This document shows, piece after piece, positions 53,619-64,000 of a DNA stretch of 64,000 nt. Below the pieces are notes generated by a model that did not search any database, was not told the origin of the DNA, and saw only the letters and a list, made by a program, of their open reading frames with translations. Within the stretch, counting starts at the first letter, position 1, and every line of letters starts with the position of its first letter. Both the position numbers and the translations under genes were made by a program. The DNA is from Rhipicephalus microplus (lineage: Eukaryota > Arthropoda > Arachnida > Ixodida > Ixodidae): contig NC_134701.1 in assembly GCF_043290135.1 (NCBI RefSeq), positions 199,540,601 through 199,604,600 on the forward strand. Direction: 5' to 3'.

Positions 53619-54842
53619 ATGTGCTCCGTAGGAGCGGCGTTTGCGGCACATACTAGCCGCGGTAACAGGATGACCGAAGACCAAGACGCAGGATATGAGA
53701 TTATTTTGCCACCACTGCCCCTGCCCAAGGGACGCGTCGCGCAAAACACCGTGTTTTTACACGGTGATGTGCGTGGCAGACCGTATCGAGTCGAAGATTT
53801 CCGAGACGCGCTCGGACCTACAGGACTGCTGCCGGAGGTGTTGGCACTGGGGGCCTACCAGATAAATCATGTCTGGGCAGTCACCATGAACAACGCGGAC
53901 GCTACGAAACGCTTGCTGGATGTGAAGGAGTTGAAAGTCAAGGGCCGACGCTGCATCATCGTAGACCCCCAGGATCAGCAGGTGCGGCTGCGTCTTCATT
54001 GGCTGCTGTATGGCGTCAACGATGAAGACGTGCGAACGGCGTTGGCGGCTTATGGGAGGGTCGTACAAGTCACAAGGGAGCATTGGCGTGTTCAGGGTGT
54101 CAGCGACAAGGGTTCAACCACACCTACTGTGCTTCTTAAGCTCAAGAGTGGCGTGAAGGTTGAAGATCTCCCCCATCAAATCAGGGTGGCTGGTGAACTG
54201 GCACTTGTGGTTGCACCTGGTCGGCCAATGCAGTGTCTGCGCTGCCAAAGTACCGGACATGTTAGAAGAGAGTGTAAGGTACCCCGATGCTCGCGTTGTC
54301 GGCGGTTCGGCCACAGCGAAGACGCGTGCATGCGCACGTACGCATCGGCTATCGGATCAGCCGAAGGTGACGACACAGCAGAGTTGGTGATGGACGTGAC
54401 CGAGGTTGAAGACGCGGCGAAAGGTGCAGGTGACGCGGTGAACCCTGAACCTTCAACAGGTACAGTTACACCGACTGGTGGTGATGAGCCAACAGCCAAA
54501 GCAGACATAGCATCTGGGGAGGTGGTTACTCAAGAGCCAACCGGCCAAACCGAAGAAGGCTTTACAAGCACCTCATCGAAGGAGCCTGAGCCGGTGGAAT
54601 TAACCGAACTTCCAGTGTCGTGCGAGAGCATCAGTGGTGGGGCGCCAAGCAAAAGACCCCGCGAGCAGTCTGCAGGACGGCGTGAGGCGTCCAGCGAAAA
54701 GCAAGAAGAGGGGCCACCTGCGAAGGCGACTTCGTTCAGACGCAGCAGCACAAGGCTGCGTCCCAACCCGACATCGGACAATCACTGGCCACCTTTGTCC
54801 TCCAGTGGCACGGGTCCACCTGGAGGCTCCGAAGATGTCTAG
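53619..54842 (+). CDS. LINE ORF1 protein, zinc-knuckle (copy 4)
   Basis: An intact 407-aa ORF1 with both CCHC knuckles (206-219 and 224-237). Private changes against copies 2 and 3 include AYGRVVQ for AYGKVVQ, STTPTV for STTRTV, CQSTGH for CQGTGH inside the first knuckle, and VMDVTEVED for VMEVTEAED. The cysteines and histidines are all kept. Confidence 0.88.
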   Translation: MCSVGAAFAAHTSRGNRMTEDQDAGYEIILPPLPLPKGRVAQNTVFLHGDVRGRPYRVEDFRDALGPTGLLPEVLALGAYQINHVWAVTMNNADATKRLLDVKELKVKGRRCIIVDPQDQQVRLRLHWLLYGVNDEDVRTALAAYGRVVQVTREHWRVQGVSDKGSTTPTVLLKLKSGVKVEDLPHQIRVAGELALVVAPGRPMQCLRCQSTGHVRRECKVPRCSRCRRFGHSEDACMRTYASAIGSAEGDDTAELVMDVTEVEDAAKGAGDAVNPEPSTGTVTPTGGDEPTAKADIASGEVVTQEPTGQTEEGFTSTSSKEPEPVELTELPVSCESISGGAPSKRPREQSAGRREASSEKQEEGPPAKATSFRRSSTRLRPNPTSDNHWPPLSSSGTGPPGGSEDV

Positions 54843-54948
54843 CTCTATGCTAGACGCTGAAGGTAAGCATCATGCCCCGGGCTAACTTCTTAACTGTGTA
54901 CCGAAACTTTGAGTAGTGAAACTTTGAGCTGTTGCACCGAAACTTAGA

Positions 54949-57900
54949 GTGGCAACGTTAAATGTTCGAGGTCTCGCCGCCAAGCGGAAACAGAGCCAAG
55001 TCTACAGGCTACTTGTGGATCATGATCTGGATGTACTTGCTGTACAAGAAACAAAAGTAGACGGTGAGGAGGAGACCCGGGGCATGGTGCTGAGGTTTAC
55101 GGCGCGTTACCACGCAATTGTAACTCAAGCAATAGGCACTTCTGCTGGCTGTGTTTTGTTCATTAAGAAGTTACCGGGTCTGGTAGTGCAAGATACTTTC
55201 TCTTGCCCGTCTGGTAGATTGGTTTCCTGTGATTTTGTATTCAATGATTGTCAGTGGCGTATAGTGTGTATTTATGCACCAACCATTTGCGAGGAGCGAT
55301 CAAATTTTTTTTCAAGCCTAAAGCAGCCCTTCACTTTGGAAAGGAAATATGTATTACTGGGTGATTTTAACTGCGTCCTCAATGGGCGAGATCGAGCAAA
55401 TGGACGCGCCAATTACGATAAAAGTTGTAGGACGCTAGCGGACGTAGTTACTCAATTCGAGTTAGAAGACGTGGGCAGCTGTATGGAAGGAACGCGGGAG
55501 GTGCGTTTCACACATTTTCAGGGGAATAGCCATGCGCGCCTTGATCGCATTTACGTGTCGCTAGAATTAATAGCCCACTGCAAGACATATGCTGTTTGCC
55601 CAATACACTTTAGCGATCATTGTTTAGGTAAATGTGATATGGGAGAGAAAACACAAGGTGGAACTTTCTCATGGGAGCTGTGGAAGATGAATTCCACTTT
55701 GATCACTGACGAATATTTCTTAGATCAGGTTATGAACTGCATCAATGAAATAAAAAAGGGTGATGGAAATAAACTTGCAGAACAATGGGAAGAGTTCAAG
55801 CAGCAAATGAAAATAACAGCTATTGATCGTTCATGCGCATTGAGTTATGAAAAGAAAAAGAAAGAAAAAGAACTCCGAAAGACTTTGGAAAGACTAGTAG
55901 ACTTGGAGTGCAGACAACCGGGAGAGTATAAAATTGACATACGCAACATTAAGCAGAAACTTGCACTACATGACGAGGAACGCTACCGCGGTGCACTCGT
56001 CCGTGCTAGGGCCGAGGCTTTAGCGGCTGGAGAGACGCCAACCAAAAGAGCGTTAGGGGTGGAGAAAACGAACGCTCGACGGAATCATATCGAGAAAATA
56101 GAGAAGGATGGTCACGAAGTAACTGATACGGACAGCATTTTATCCGTATTTTCAAGTCATTTTGAAAACCTTTTTGCGTGTAGACAGGCAAACCTAGAAA
56201 GATTTAAAGACGAATATTTAGAACTCATGCCGCAAGTGAGTGAGGAAGTGAAAAACGCTTTGGCATTATCTATATCTGCATCTGAAGTTGAACGGGCGAT
56301 TGATAAGTTAAATCCTGGGAAATCTCCAGGACCAGATGGTCTTTGTGCCAAGTGGTACAAATGTTTTAAAAGCGAATTGTCTTGCGGGCGTTTTTAACGG
56401 GCGTTTTACTTGCGGGCGTTTTTAACGAGGCATATGAGGAAAAGAAATTACCACCATCCTTTGGTGAATCGCGTACCGTTCTGATTCCGAAAACAGACGA
56501 GGTTGAAAAGCTCTGGCACGTCACAGCGTACAGGCCAATCGCACTGACAAACGTAGACTACAAAATATTAATGAAAATTTTGGCGGCCAGACTTCAGTCA
56601 GTAATAAAAGATATCGTCGGTCCACACCAAACGTGTGGAATAAAAGGTCGGTCCATAGTTACAAACGTTCATAAAATGCGATCCGTGCTCGAATGTGTTG
56701 AAACCTGTCATGCTCGTGTGGCCATACTCCAGCTGGATCTGGAGAAAGCGTTTGATTGCGTTTCCCACGCTCTTTTGTTTGCAGTATTGAAGCACATTAA
56801 TGTTGGTAAGATAATTATTGACGGAGTAGCCATGGCATATCAGAACGGTAGTACGAGACTAATTATCAACAAGACATTGGGCCCCCCCATAAGAATCGAG
56901 CGCTCAGTGCGTCAAGGTTGCCCTGTTAGTCCACTTTTGTTTTGCATCTATATTGAAACTTTATGTCAGTCGATATTGCAGAATGACATCATTAATGGGT
57001 TTAGAGTACAATCTTCAAAGGTCAAACTACTCGCATACGCTGATGATGTTGCGATTTGTAGCACTACCTATGTCGGTATTGAAGAATCAATCAGAGTTTC
57101 TAAATATTTCGCCGAAGTTACAGGAAGCCACATAAACTGGGGTAAATGCCTCGGCTTCTGGCATGGATATTGGCCTTCAACACCAGAATTTTTCGCAGCC
57201 ATTAAATGGACAAGAACGCCAGTTAAATATCTTGGAGTACCGCTCGAGTCATACAAAAGTACTGACGAATATTGGACACAGCAAACGAAAGAAATTAAAG
57301 AAAAAGCGAATAGGTGGAATGCAACTTATCTGTCCATGTTTGCTAGGGCTACTGCATGCAACTGGTTTTTTGTGTCTAAGCTGTGGTATGTGATGCAAGT
57401 GCTGTACTGTTCCCGGGTCAATGTGCAAAAATTACATCGGGTGTTTGCAATACTTGTGTGGGGGTCTAGCTGGGAAAGGTGCAGTCGCACAAATTTGTTT
57501 AGACGGGTGAAGTGTGGAGGCCTTGGGCTAGTACATCTGTTTATCAAGCAGTTAGTAAATAGGTTTTTCTTTTTTCGTGAGACAATAGATCCTTTCCTAC
57601 TAACAGTGTGTCAAACAAGACTAAGTAGACTGTTGCCCGAGTTTGTTGTGAGCACCCATGTTACCCCAGGGGCTGTGCAAGGATACATGAAAGAAGTAGT
57701 GGCCAGCGTGCGGTTTTTGTGTGTTCGCTTTTCAACTGACTACCTGTGGTCTGTTGGAAAGAAAAAACTGTACAAAGATTTATGTGACACGATGCTCCCC
57801 GTCCCACTGTACAGAGTGCTATATACAGCACGCAAGGGCCAGAACGTACTTAAACGAGCAAAAAAAAATGCCAGCAGCTCCAAGTGCGAAAACGTTCTTT

Positions 57901-58338
57901 TTCAAATTACACACTGGAACACTTCCTGTAAGAACCTTCCTAGAGGAGCGTGGGTTTTATATGCCTTGGGGATCTCACTGTCTAATCTGTAAGAAACCGG
58001 AAACTATCGACCATGTTTTCCTGCACTGTTGGGAAGTTTATTTTTGGGACGTATTACAAAGGACAATCAAAAAAGAGTTTCCGTTAGACCCTCATGGTAT
58101 CAGGTATTTGGCAATAGAGAACGAGGATGGATTACCTTTCGATTTTATCATGATGACTGCCTTGCACAGTATATGGCGCTCTAGAATGGCTGGATTTCAT
58201 TGTGACCCAGACAGAAGACCAGCAAGAGAGTATTTTAAGGAAAGCATCTCGAGATTACTTGAGGTAGTAAGAACAGACGAATGTGTACCTTTGTGGGTAG
58301 AAAGGGTTGAAGCCCTACTGACCAAGAAGGAATTCTAG
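54949..58338 (+). pseudogene. LINE ORF2, two frameshifts (copy 4)
   Basis: The endonuclease half is 54949-56397, up to the shared frameshift at 56381-56427. The reverse transcriptase half is open from 56382 with YADD and motif A intact, but an extra A at 57860-57868 moves the C-terminal part, including the CCHC (CLIC...H...C), into the frame that ends at 58338. Without the insertion the C-terminus matches copies 2 and 3. A GLGLVHL for GLGLGHL change and others are private to this copy. Confidence 0.92.
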
Positions 58339-58450
58339 GATGCGATGTGTTGTAGTTATGATTTAAGTTTTTTTTTGTATTGTATGTAGTGAATTGTAAT
58401 ATATCTTAGTAACCCGTTTGTGAAGTTTACCGGAAATAAAGAAAAAAAAA

Positions 58451-58521
58451 GCTTGTGGTGTAGTGGTTATTACATCCGCCTAACACACGGAAGGCCCCAG
58501 GTTCGATCCCTGGCAGGCACA
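58451..58521 (+). tRNA. tRNA-Val(AAC) rebuilt downstream of LINE copy 4, lacking nt 1-2
   Basis: Same body as the units at 29386 and 45371. It directly follows the A-tail of copy 4. Confidence 0.78.
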
Positions 58522-61500
58522 AGAGCATTTCTTTTTTTAGTTTCAATATACGTCATTGAACAAAGACTCATTCATGAGAGCTCTGCACAGCTGTGCTTGT
58601 GGTGTAGTGGTTATCACATCCGCTTAACACGTGGAAAGCCCCAGGTTCGATCCCTGGCAGGCACAAGAGCACTTCTTTTTTACAGTTTCAATATACGCAA
58701 TTGAACAAAGGCTCATTCGTGAGAGCTCTGAACAGCTGTGCTTGTGGTGTAGTGGTTATCACATCCGCCTAACACGCAGAAGGCCCCAGGTTCGATCCGT
58801 TGCAGGCACAAGAGCATTTCTTTTTTATTTTCAATATACGTCATTGAACAAAGACTCATTGATGAGAGCTCTGCACAGCTGTGCTTGTGGTGTAGTGGTT
58901 ATCACATCCACTTAACACGTGGAAAGCCCCAGGTTCGATCCCTGGCAGGCACAAGAGCACTTCTTTTTTACAGTTTCAATATACGCAATTGAACAAAGGC
59001 TCATTCGTGAGAGCTCTGAACAGCTGTGCTTGTGGTGTAGTGGTTATCACATCCGCCTAACACGCGTAAGGCCCCAGGTTCGATCCCTGACAGGCACAAG
59101 AGCACTTCTTTTTTTACAGTTTCAATATACGTAATTGAACAAAGGCTCATTCGTGAGAGCTCTATACAGCCGTGCTTGTGGTGTAGTGGTTATCACATCC
59201 ACTTAATACGCGGAAGGCCCCAGGTTCGATCCCTGGCAGGCACAAGAGCATTTCTTTTTTTAGTTTCAATATACGTCATTGAACAAAGACTCATTCATGA
59301 GAGCTCTGCACAGCTGTGCTTGTGGTGTAGTGGTTATCACATCCGCTTAACACGTGGAAAGCCCCAGGTTCGATCCCTGGCAGGCACAAGAGCACTTCTT
59401 TTTTACAGTTTCAATATACGCAATTGAACAAAGGCTCATTCGTGAGAGCTCTGAACAGCTGTGCTTGTGGTGTAGTGGTTATCACATCCGCCTAACACGC
59501 AGAAGGCCCCAGGTTCGATCCGTTGCAGGCACAAGAGCACTTCTTTTTTCACAGTTTCAATATACTTCATTGAACAACGACTCATTTGTGAGAGCTCTGC
59601 TCAACTGTCCTTGTGGTGTAGTGGTTATCACATCCGCCTAACACGCGGAAGGCCGCAGGTTCTATCTCTGGCAGGCACAAGAGCATTTCTTTTTTATTTT
59701 CAATATACGTCAATGAACAAAGACTCATTGATGAGAGCTCTGCACAGCTGTGCTTGTGGTGTAGTGTTTAGCACATCCGCCTAACACGCGGAAGGCCCCA
59801 GGTTCGATCCTTGGCAGGCACAAGAGTACTTCTTTTTTACAGTTTCAATATACGTCATTGAACAAACGCTCATTCGTGAGAGCTCTGCACAGCTGTACTT
59901 GTGGTGTAGTGTTTATCGCATCCGCCTTACGCGCGGAAGTACAAGGTTCGATCCCTGCCAGGCACGAGAGCATTTTTTTTACAGTTTCAATATACGTCTT
60001 TGAACAAAGACTAATTCATGAGAGCTCTGCACAACTGTGCTTGTGATGTAGTGGTTATCACATCCACTTAACTCGCGGAAGGCCCCAGGTTCTATCCCTG
60101 GCAGGATAAGAGCACTTCTTCTTTACAGTTTAAATATACGTCATTGAACAAAGGCTCATTCGTGAGAGCTCTGCACAGTTGTGCTTGTGGTGTAGTGGTT
60201 GTCACATCCGCCTAACACGCGGAAGGCCCCAGGTTCGATTCCTGGCAGGCACAAGAGCATTTCTTTTTTTTCAATATACGTCATTGAACAAAGGCTCATT
60301 CGTGAGAGATCTGCACAGCTGTGCTTGTGGTGTAGTGTTATCACATCCACTCAACACGCGGAAGGCCCCAGGTTCGATCCCTGACAGGCACAAGAGAACT
60401 TCTTTTTTACACTTTCAATATACGTCATTGAACGAAGGCTCATTCGTGAGAGGTCTGCAAAGCTGTGCTTGTGGTGTAGTGGTTATCACATCCACTTAAT
60501 ACGCGGAAGGCGCCAGGTTCGATCTCTGGCAGGCACAAGAGCACTTCTCTTTTACAGTTTCAATATACGTCATTGCACAAAGGCTCATTCGTGAGACCTC
60601 TGCACAGCTGTGCTTGTGGTGTAGCGGTGGTCACATCCGCCTAACACGCAGAAGGCACAGGTTCGATCCCTGGCAGGCACAAGAGCCCTTCTTTTTTTTG
60701 CAGTTTCAATATACGTCATTGAACAAAGACTCAATCGTGAGAGCTCTGCACAGCTGTGCTTGTGGTGTAGTGGTTATCACATCCGCCTAACACGCGGAAG
60801 GCCCCAGGTTCGATCCCTGGCAGGCACAAGAGCGTTTCTTTTTTTAGTTTCAATATACGTCATTGAACAAAGACTCATTCATGAGAGCTCTGCACAGCTG
60901 TGCTTGTCGTGTAGTGGTTATCACATCCGCTTAACACGCGCAAGGCCCCAGGTTCGATCCCTGGCAGGCACAAGAGCATTTTTTAGTTTCAACATACGTA
61001 ATTGAACAAAGGCTCATTCGTGAGGGCTGTGCACAGCTGTGCTTGTGGTGTAGTGGTTATTACATCCGCCTAACACGCGGAAGGCCCCAGGTTCGATCCC
61101 TGGAAGGCACAAGAGCATTTCTTTTTTTAGTTTCAATATACGTCATTGAACAAAGACTCATTCATGAGAGCTCTGCACAGCTGTGCTTGTGGTGTAGTGG
61201 TTATTACATCCGCTTAACACGTGGAAAGCCCCAGGTTCGATCCCTGGCAGGCACAAGAGCACTTCTTTTTTACAGTTTCAATATACGCAATTGAACAAAG
61301 GCTCATTCGTGAGAGCTCTGAACAGCTGTGCTTGTGGTGTAGTGGTTATCACATCCGCCTAACACGCAGAAGGCCCCAGGTTCGATCCGTTGCAGGCACA
61401 AGCGCACTTCTATTTTCACAGTTTCAATATACTTCATTGAACAACGACTCATTGATGAGAGCTCTGCACAGCTGTGCTTGTGGTGTAGTGGTTATCACAT

Positions 61501-62623
61501 CCACTTAATACGCGAAAGGCCCCAGGTTCGATCTCTGGCAGGCACAAGAGCACTTCCTTTTTACAGTTTCAATATACGTCATTTAACAAAGGTTCATTCG
61601 TGAGAGCTCTGCACAGATGTGCTTGTGGTGTAGCGGTTATCACATCCGCCTAACACGCGGAAGACCCCAGGTTCGATCCCTGGCAGGCACAAGAGCACTT
61701 CTGTTTTTACAGTTTCAATATACGTCATTGAACAAAGACTCAATCGTGAGAGCTCTGCACAGCTGTGCTTGTGGTGTAGCGGTTATCACATCCGCTTCAC
61801 ACGCGGAAGGCCCCAGGTTCAATCCCTGGCAGGCACGAGAGCATTTCTTTTTTTAATTTCAGTATACGTCATTGAACAGACTCATTCATGAGAGCTCTGC
61901 ACAGCTGTGCTTGTGGTGTAGTGGTTATCACATCCGCCTTACACGCGGAAGGCCCCAGGTTCGATCCCTGGCACGCACAAGAGCACTTCTCTTTTACAGT
62001 TTCAATGTACGTCATTGCACAAAGGCTCATTCGTGAGACCTCTGCACAGCTGTGCTTGTGGTGTAGCGGTTATCACATCCGCCTAACACGCAGAAGGCAC
62101 AGGTTCGATCCCTGGCAGGCACAAGAGCACTTCTTTTTTTACAGTTTCAATATACGTCATTGAACAAAGACTCAATCGTGAGAGCTCTGCACAGCTGTGC
62201 TTGCGGTGTAGTGGTTATCACATCCGCCTAACACGCGGAAGGCCCCAGGCTCGATCCCTGGCAGACACAAGAGCGTTTCTTTTTTTAGTTTCAATATACG
62301 TCATTGAACAAAGACTCATTCATGAGAGCTCTGCACAGCTGTGCTTGTGGTGTAGCGGTTGTCACATCTGCCTAACACGCGGAAGGCCCCAGGTTCGATC
62401 CCTGGCAGGCACAAGAGCGTTTCTTTTTTTAGTTTTAATATACGTCATTGAACAAAGACTCATTCATGAGAGCTCTGCACAGCTGTGCTTGTGGTGTAGT
62501 GGTTATCACATCCGCTTAACACGCGGAAGGCCCCAGGTTCTATCCCTGGCAGGCACAAGAGCATTTTTTAGTTTCAATATACGTAATTGAACAAAGGCTC
62601 ATTCGTGAGGGCTGTGCACAGCT

Positions 62624-62696
62624 GCGCTTGTGGTGTAGTGGTTATTACATCCGCCTAACACGCGGAAGGCCCCAGGTTCGAACCCTGGCAGGCACA
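62624..62696 (+). tRNA. tRNA-Val(AAC), box B GGTTCGAACCC
   Basis: The only unit I noticed with the classic A at the last variable box B position. Acceptor GCGCTTG has the usual C-A mismatch. Confidence 0.75.
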
Positions 62697-63923
62697 AGAG
62701 CATTTCTTTTTTTAGTTTCAATATACGTCATTGAACAAAGACTCATTCATGAGAGCTCTGCACAGCTGTGCTTGTGGTGTAGTGGTTATCACATCCGCTT
62801 AACACGTGGAAAGCCGCAGGTTCGATACCTGGCAGGCACAAGAGCACTTCATTTTTACAGTTTAAATATACGTCATTGAACAAAGGCTCATTTGTGAGAA
62901 CTCTGCACAGCTGTGCTTGTGGTGTAGTGTTTATCACATCCACTTAACACGCGCAAGGCCCCAGGTTCGATCCTTGGCAAGCACAAGAGCACTTCTTTTT
63001 TACAGTTTCAATATACGTCATTGAACAAAGGCTGATTCTTGAGAGCTCTGCACAGCTGTGCTTGTGGTGTAGCGGTTATCACATCCGCCTAACACGCGGA
63101 AGGCCTCAGGTTCAATCCCTGACAGGCACAAGAGCACTTCTTTTTTACAGTTTCAATATACGTAATTGAACAAAGGCTCATTCATGAGAGCTCTATACAG
63201 CCGTTCTTGTGGTGTAGTGGTTATCACATCCGCTTCACACGCGGAAGGCGCCAGGTTTGATTCCTGTAGGCACAGGAGCATTTATTTTTTAATTTCAATA
63301 TACGTCATTGAACAAAGACTCATTCATGAGAGCTCTGCACAGCTGTGCTTGTGGTGTAGTGGTTATCACATCCGCCTTACACGCAGAAGGCCCCAGGTTC
63401 GATCCCTGGCATGCACAAGAGCACTTCTTTATTACAGTTTCAATATACGTCGTTGAACAAAGGCTCATTCGTGAGACCTCTGCACAGCTGTGCTTGTGGT
63501 GTAGCGGTTGTCGCATCCGCCTAACACGCGGAAGGCCCCAAGTTCGATCCCTGGCAGGGACAAGAGCACTTCTTTTTTTACAGTTTCAATATACTTCATT
63601 GAACAAAGACTCCTTCGTGTCACTTTGCGCAGCTGTGCTTGTGGTGTAGCGGTTATCACGTCCGCCTAACACACGGAAGGCCCCAGGTTCGATACCTGGC
63701 AGACACAAGAGCATTTCTTTATTTAGTTTCAATATACGTCATTGAACAAAGACTCATTCATGAGAGCTCTGCACAGCTGTGTTTGTGGTGTAGTGGTTAT
63801 CACATGCGCTTAACACGCGGAAAGCCCCAGGTCCGATCTCTGGCAGGCACTAGAGCACTTCTTTTTTACAGTTTCAATATACGTCATTGAACAAAGACTC
63901 ATTCGTGAGAGCTCTGCACAGCT

Positions 63924-63996
63924 GTGCTTGTGGTGTAGTGGTTATCACATCCGCTTTACGCGCGGAAGGCACCAGGTTGGATCCCTGGCAGGAACG
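63924..63996 (+). tRNA. tRNA-Val(TAC), last unit in the window
   Basis: CAGGAAC acceptor type with box B GGTTGGATCCC, as at 3058. The array continues past the window. Confidence 0.62.
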
Positions 63997-64000
63997 AGAG

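Larger units (their letters stand above)
53578..58450 (+). mobile_element. Site-specific non-LTR retrotransposon, family B (copy 4)
   Basis: A 4873-bp copy flanked by GCTTGTGGTGTAGT at 53564-53577 and 58451-58464. It shares the 28-bp duplication with copies 2 and 3 and has a further one-base insertion in an A-run (57860-57868; nine A instead of eight). The tail reads AATAAAG followed only by A, where the sister copies have an interrupting T. It has the most private substitutions of the three. Confidence 0.93.
38180..62269 (+). repeat. About 11-kb segmental duplication at offset about 13079, carrying a LINE
   Basis: 38180-49167 matches 51259-62269, including LINE copies 3 and 4 and both array flanks. 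The offset is 13079 before the LINE, 13080 after its one-base A-run insertion, and 13102 beyond the site where the first copy lost 22 bp (about 46006). Copy 4 has more private substitutions than copies 2 and 3 have between them, which suggests that this duplication is the older one. Confidence 0.86.
58451..64000 (+). repeat. tRNA-Val tandem array 5 (39 units)
   Basis: Start positions, AAC: 58451 (from nt 3),58593,58738,58881,59026,59316,59461,59607,59750,60037,60181,60321,60610,60756,60900,61039,61183,61328,61619,62052,62197,62341,62485,62624,62768,62913,63058,63490,63635,63779. TAC: 59895,61907,63345,63924. CAC: 61765,63203. AAT: 59172,60465,61474. Bodies of 72 nt: 59895,60037,60321,60610,62052,63203. 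It follows array 4 at an offset of about 13080-13102 bp up to 62269 and then continues with units like those of 12.0-13.7 kb. The array runs off the window edge. Confidence 0.92.

Noticed and set aside
24515..58450. Three independent insertions of family B
   Set aside because: Copies 2-4 share a unique internal lesion and the same flanking unit variants, so segmental duplication explains them.
1..64000. Bacterial, phage or organelle tRNA array
   Set aside because: No encoded CCA, clear Pol III box A, box B and T-run signals, and LINEs with APE endonuclease point to nuclear eukaryotic DNA.

Overview
The window is eukaryotic nuclear DNA, almost certainly from an animal. It is a very large head-to-tail array of tRNA-Val-type genes, all on the + strand, interrupted by four full-length non-LTR retrotransposons (LINEs), also all on the + strand. 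The tRNA genes carry internal Pol III promoter boxes, usually have a downstream T-run, and do not encode the 3' CCA. The LINEs encode a zinc-knuckle ORF1 and an APE-endonuclease/reverse-transcriptase ORF2. I see no host protein-coding gene. An arthropod or arachnid host is possible, but the sequence does not prove it.

Layout. Array 1 is 1-15925, LINE copy 1 is 15926-20760, array 2 is 20761-24514, LINE copy 2 is 24515-29385, array 3 is 29386-40498, LINE copy 3 is 40499-45370, array 4 is 45371-53577, LINE copy 4 is 53578-58450, and array 5 is 58451-64000. By hand I count 309 tRNA-length units plus four 5' stubs left by the insertions. The unit is about 144-146 bp: a 72-73 nt tRNA body and a spacer of about 71 nt. 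By anticodon there are about 207 AAC, 55 TAC and 24 CAC units (all valine) and 23 AAT units, which is an isoleucine-type anticodon on the same body. Many units carry stem mismatches, so the array mixes plausible genes with decayed copies. It is organised in higher-order repeats (2593, 5346, 3601 and 1875 bp) and in two large segmental duplications (offsets about 15984 and 13079 bp) that carry a LINE with them.

The notable system is a LINE lineage that inserts into one exact position of the tRNA-Val gene. Each copy is flanked by the same 14-bp target-site duplication, GCTTGTGGTGTAGT, which is tRNA nucleotides 3-16 and includes the start of box A. Copy 1 (family A) is diverged from copies 2-4 (family B), yet both use the same site. 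Copy 1 has two intact ORFs and an A-tail, so it may be competent. Copies 2-4 share array flanks and an ORF2 frameshift, so they look like one old insertion multiplied by duplication of the array; copies 3 and 4 then each gained a further lesion. ORF2 looks like the Tx1/L1 group, in which specificity for 5S, tRNA and U2 genes is known; the site, host and family here are not ones I can name.

How the parts work together (inference). ORF1 should coat the element RNA. The ORF2 endonuclease should nick the bottom strand between tRNA nucleotides 2 and 3, and the reverse transcriptase should prime from that nick. The insertion leaves a 16-nt stub upstream and a downstream tRNA gene with both promoter boxes that has lost only its first two nucleotides. 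The array offers hundreds of redundant targets, and unequal exchange between units expands, deletes and carries along inserted elements.
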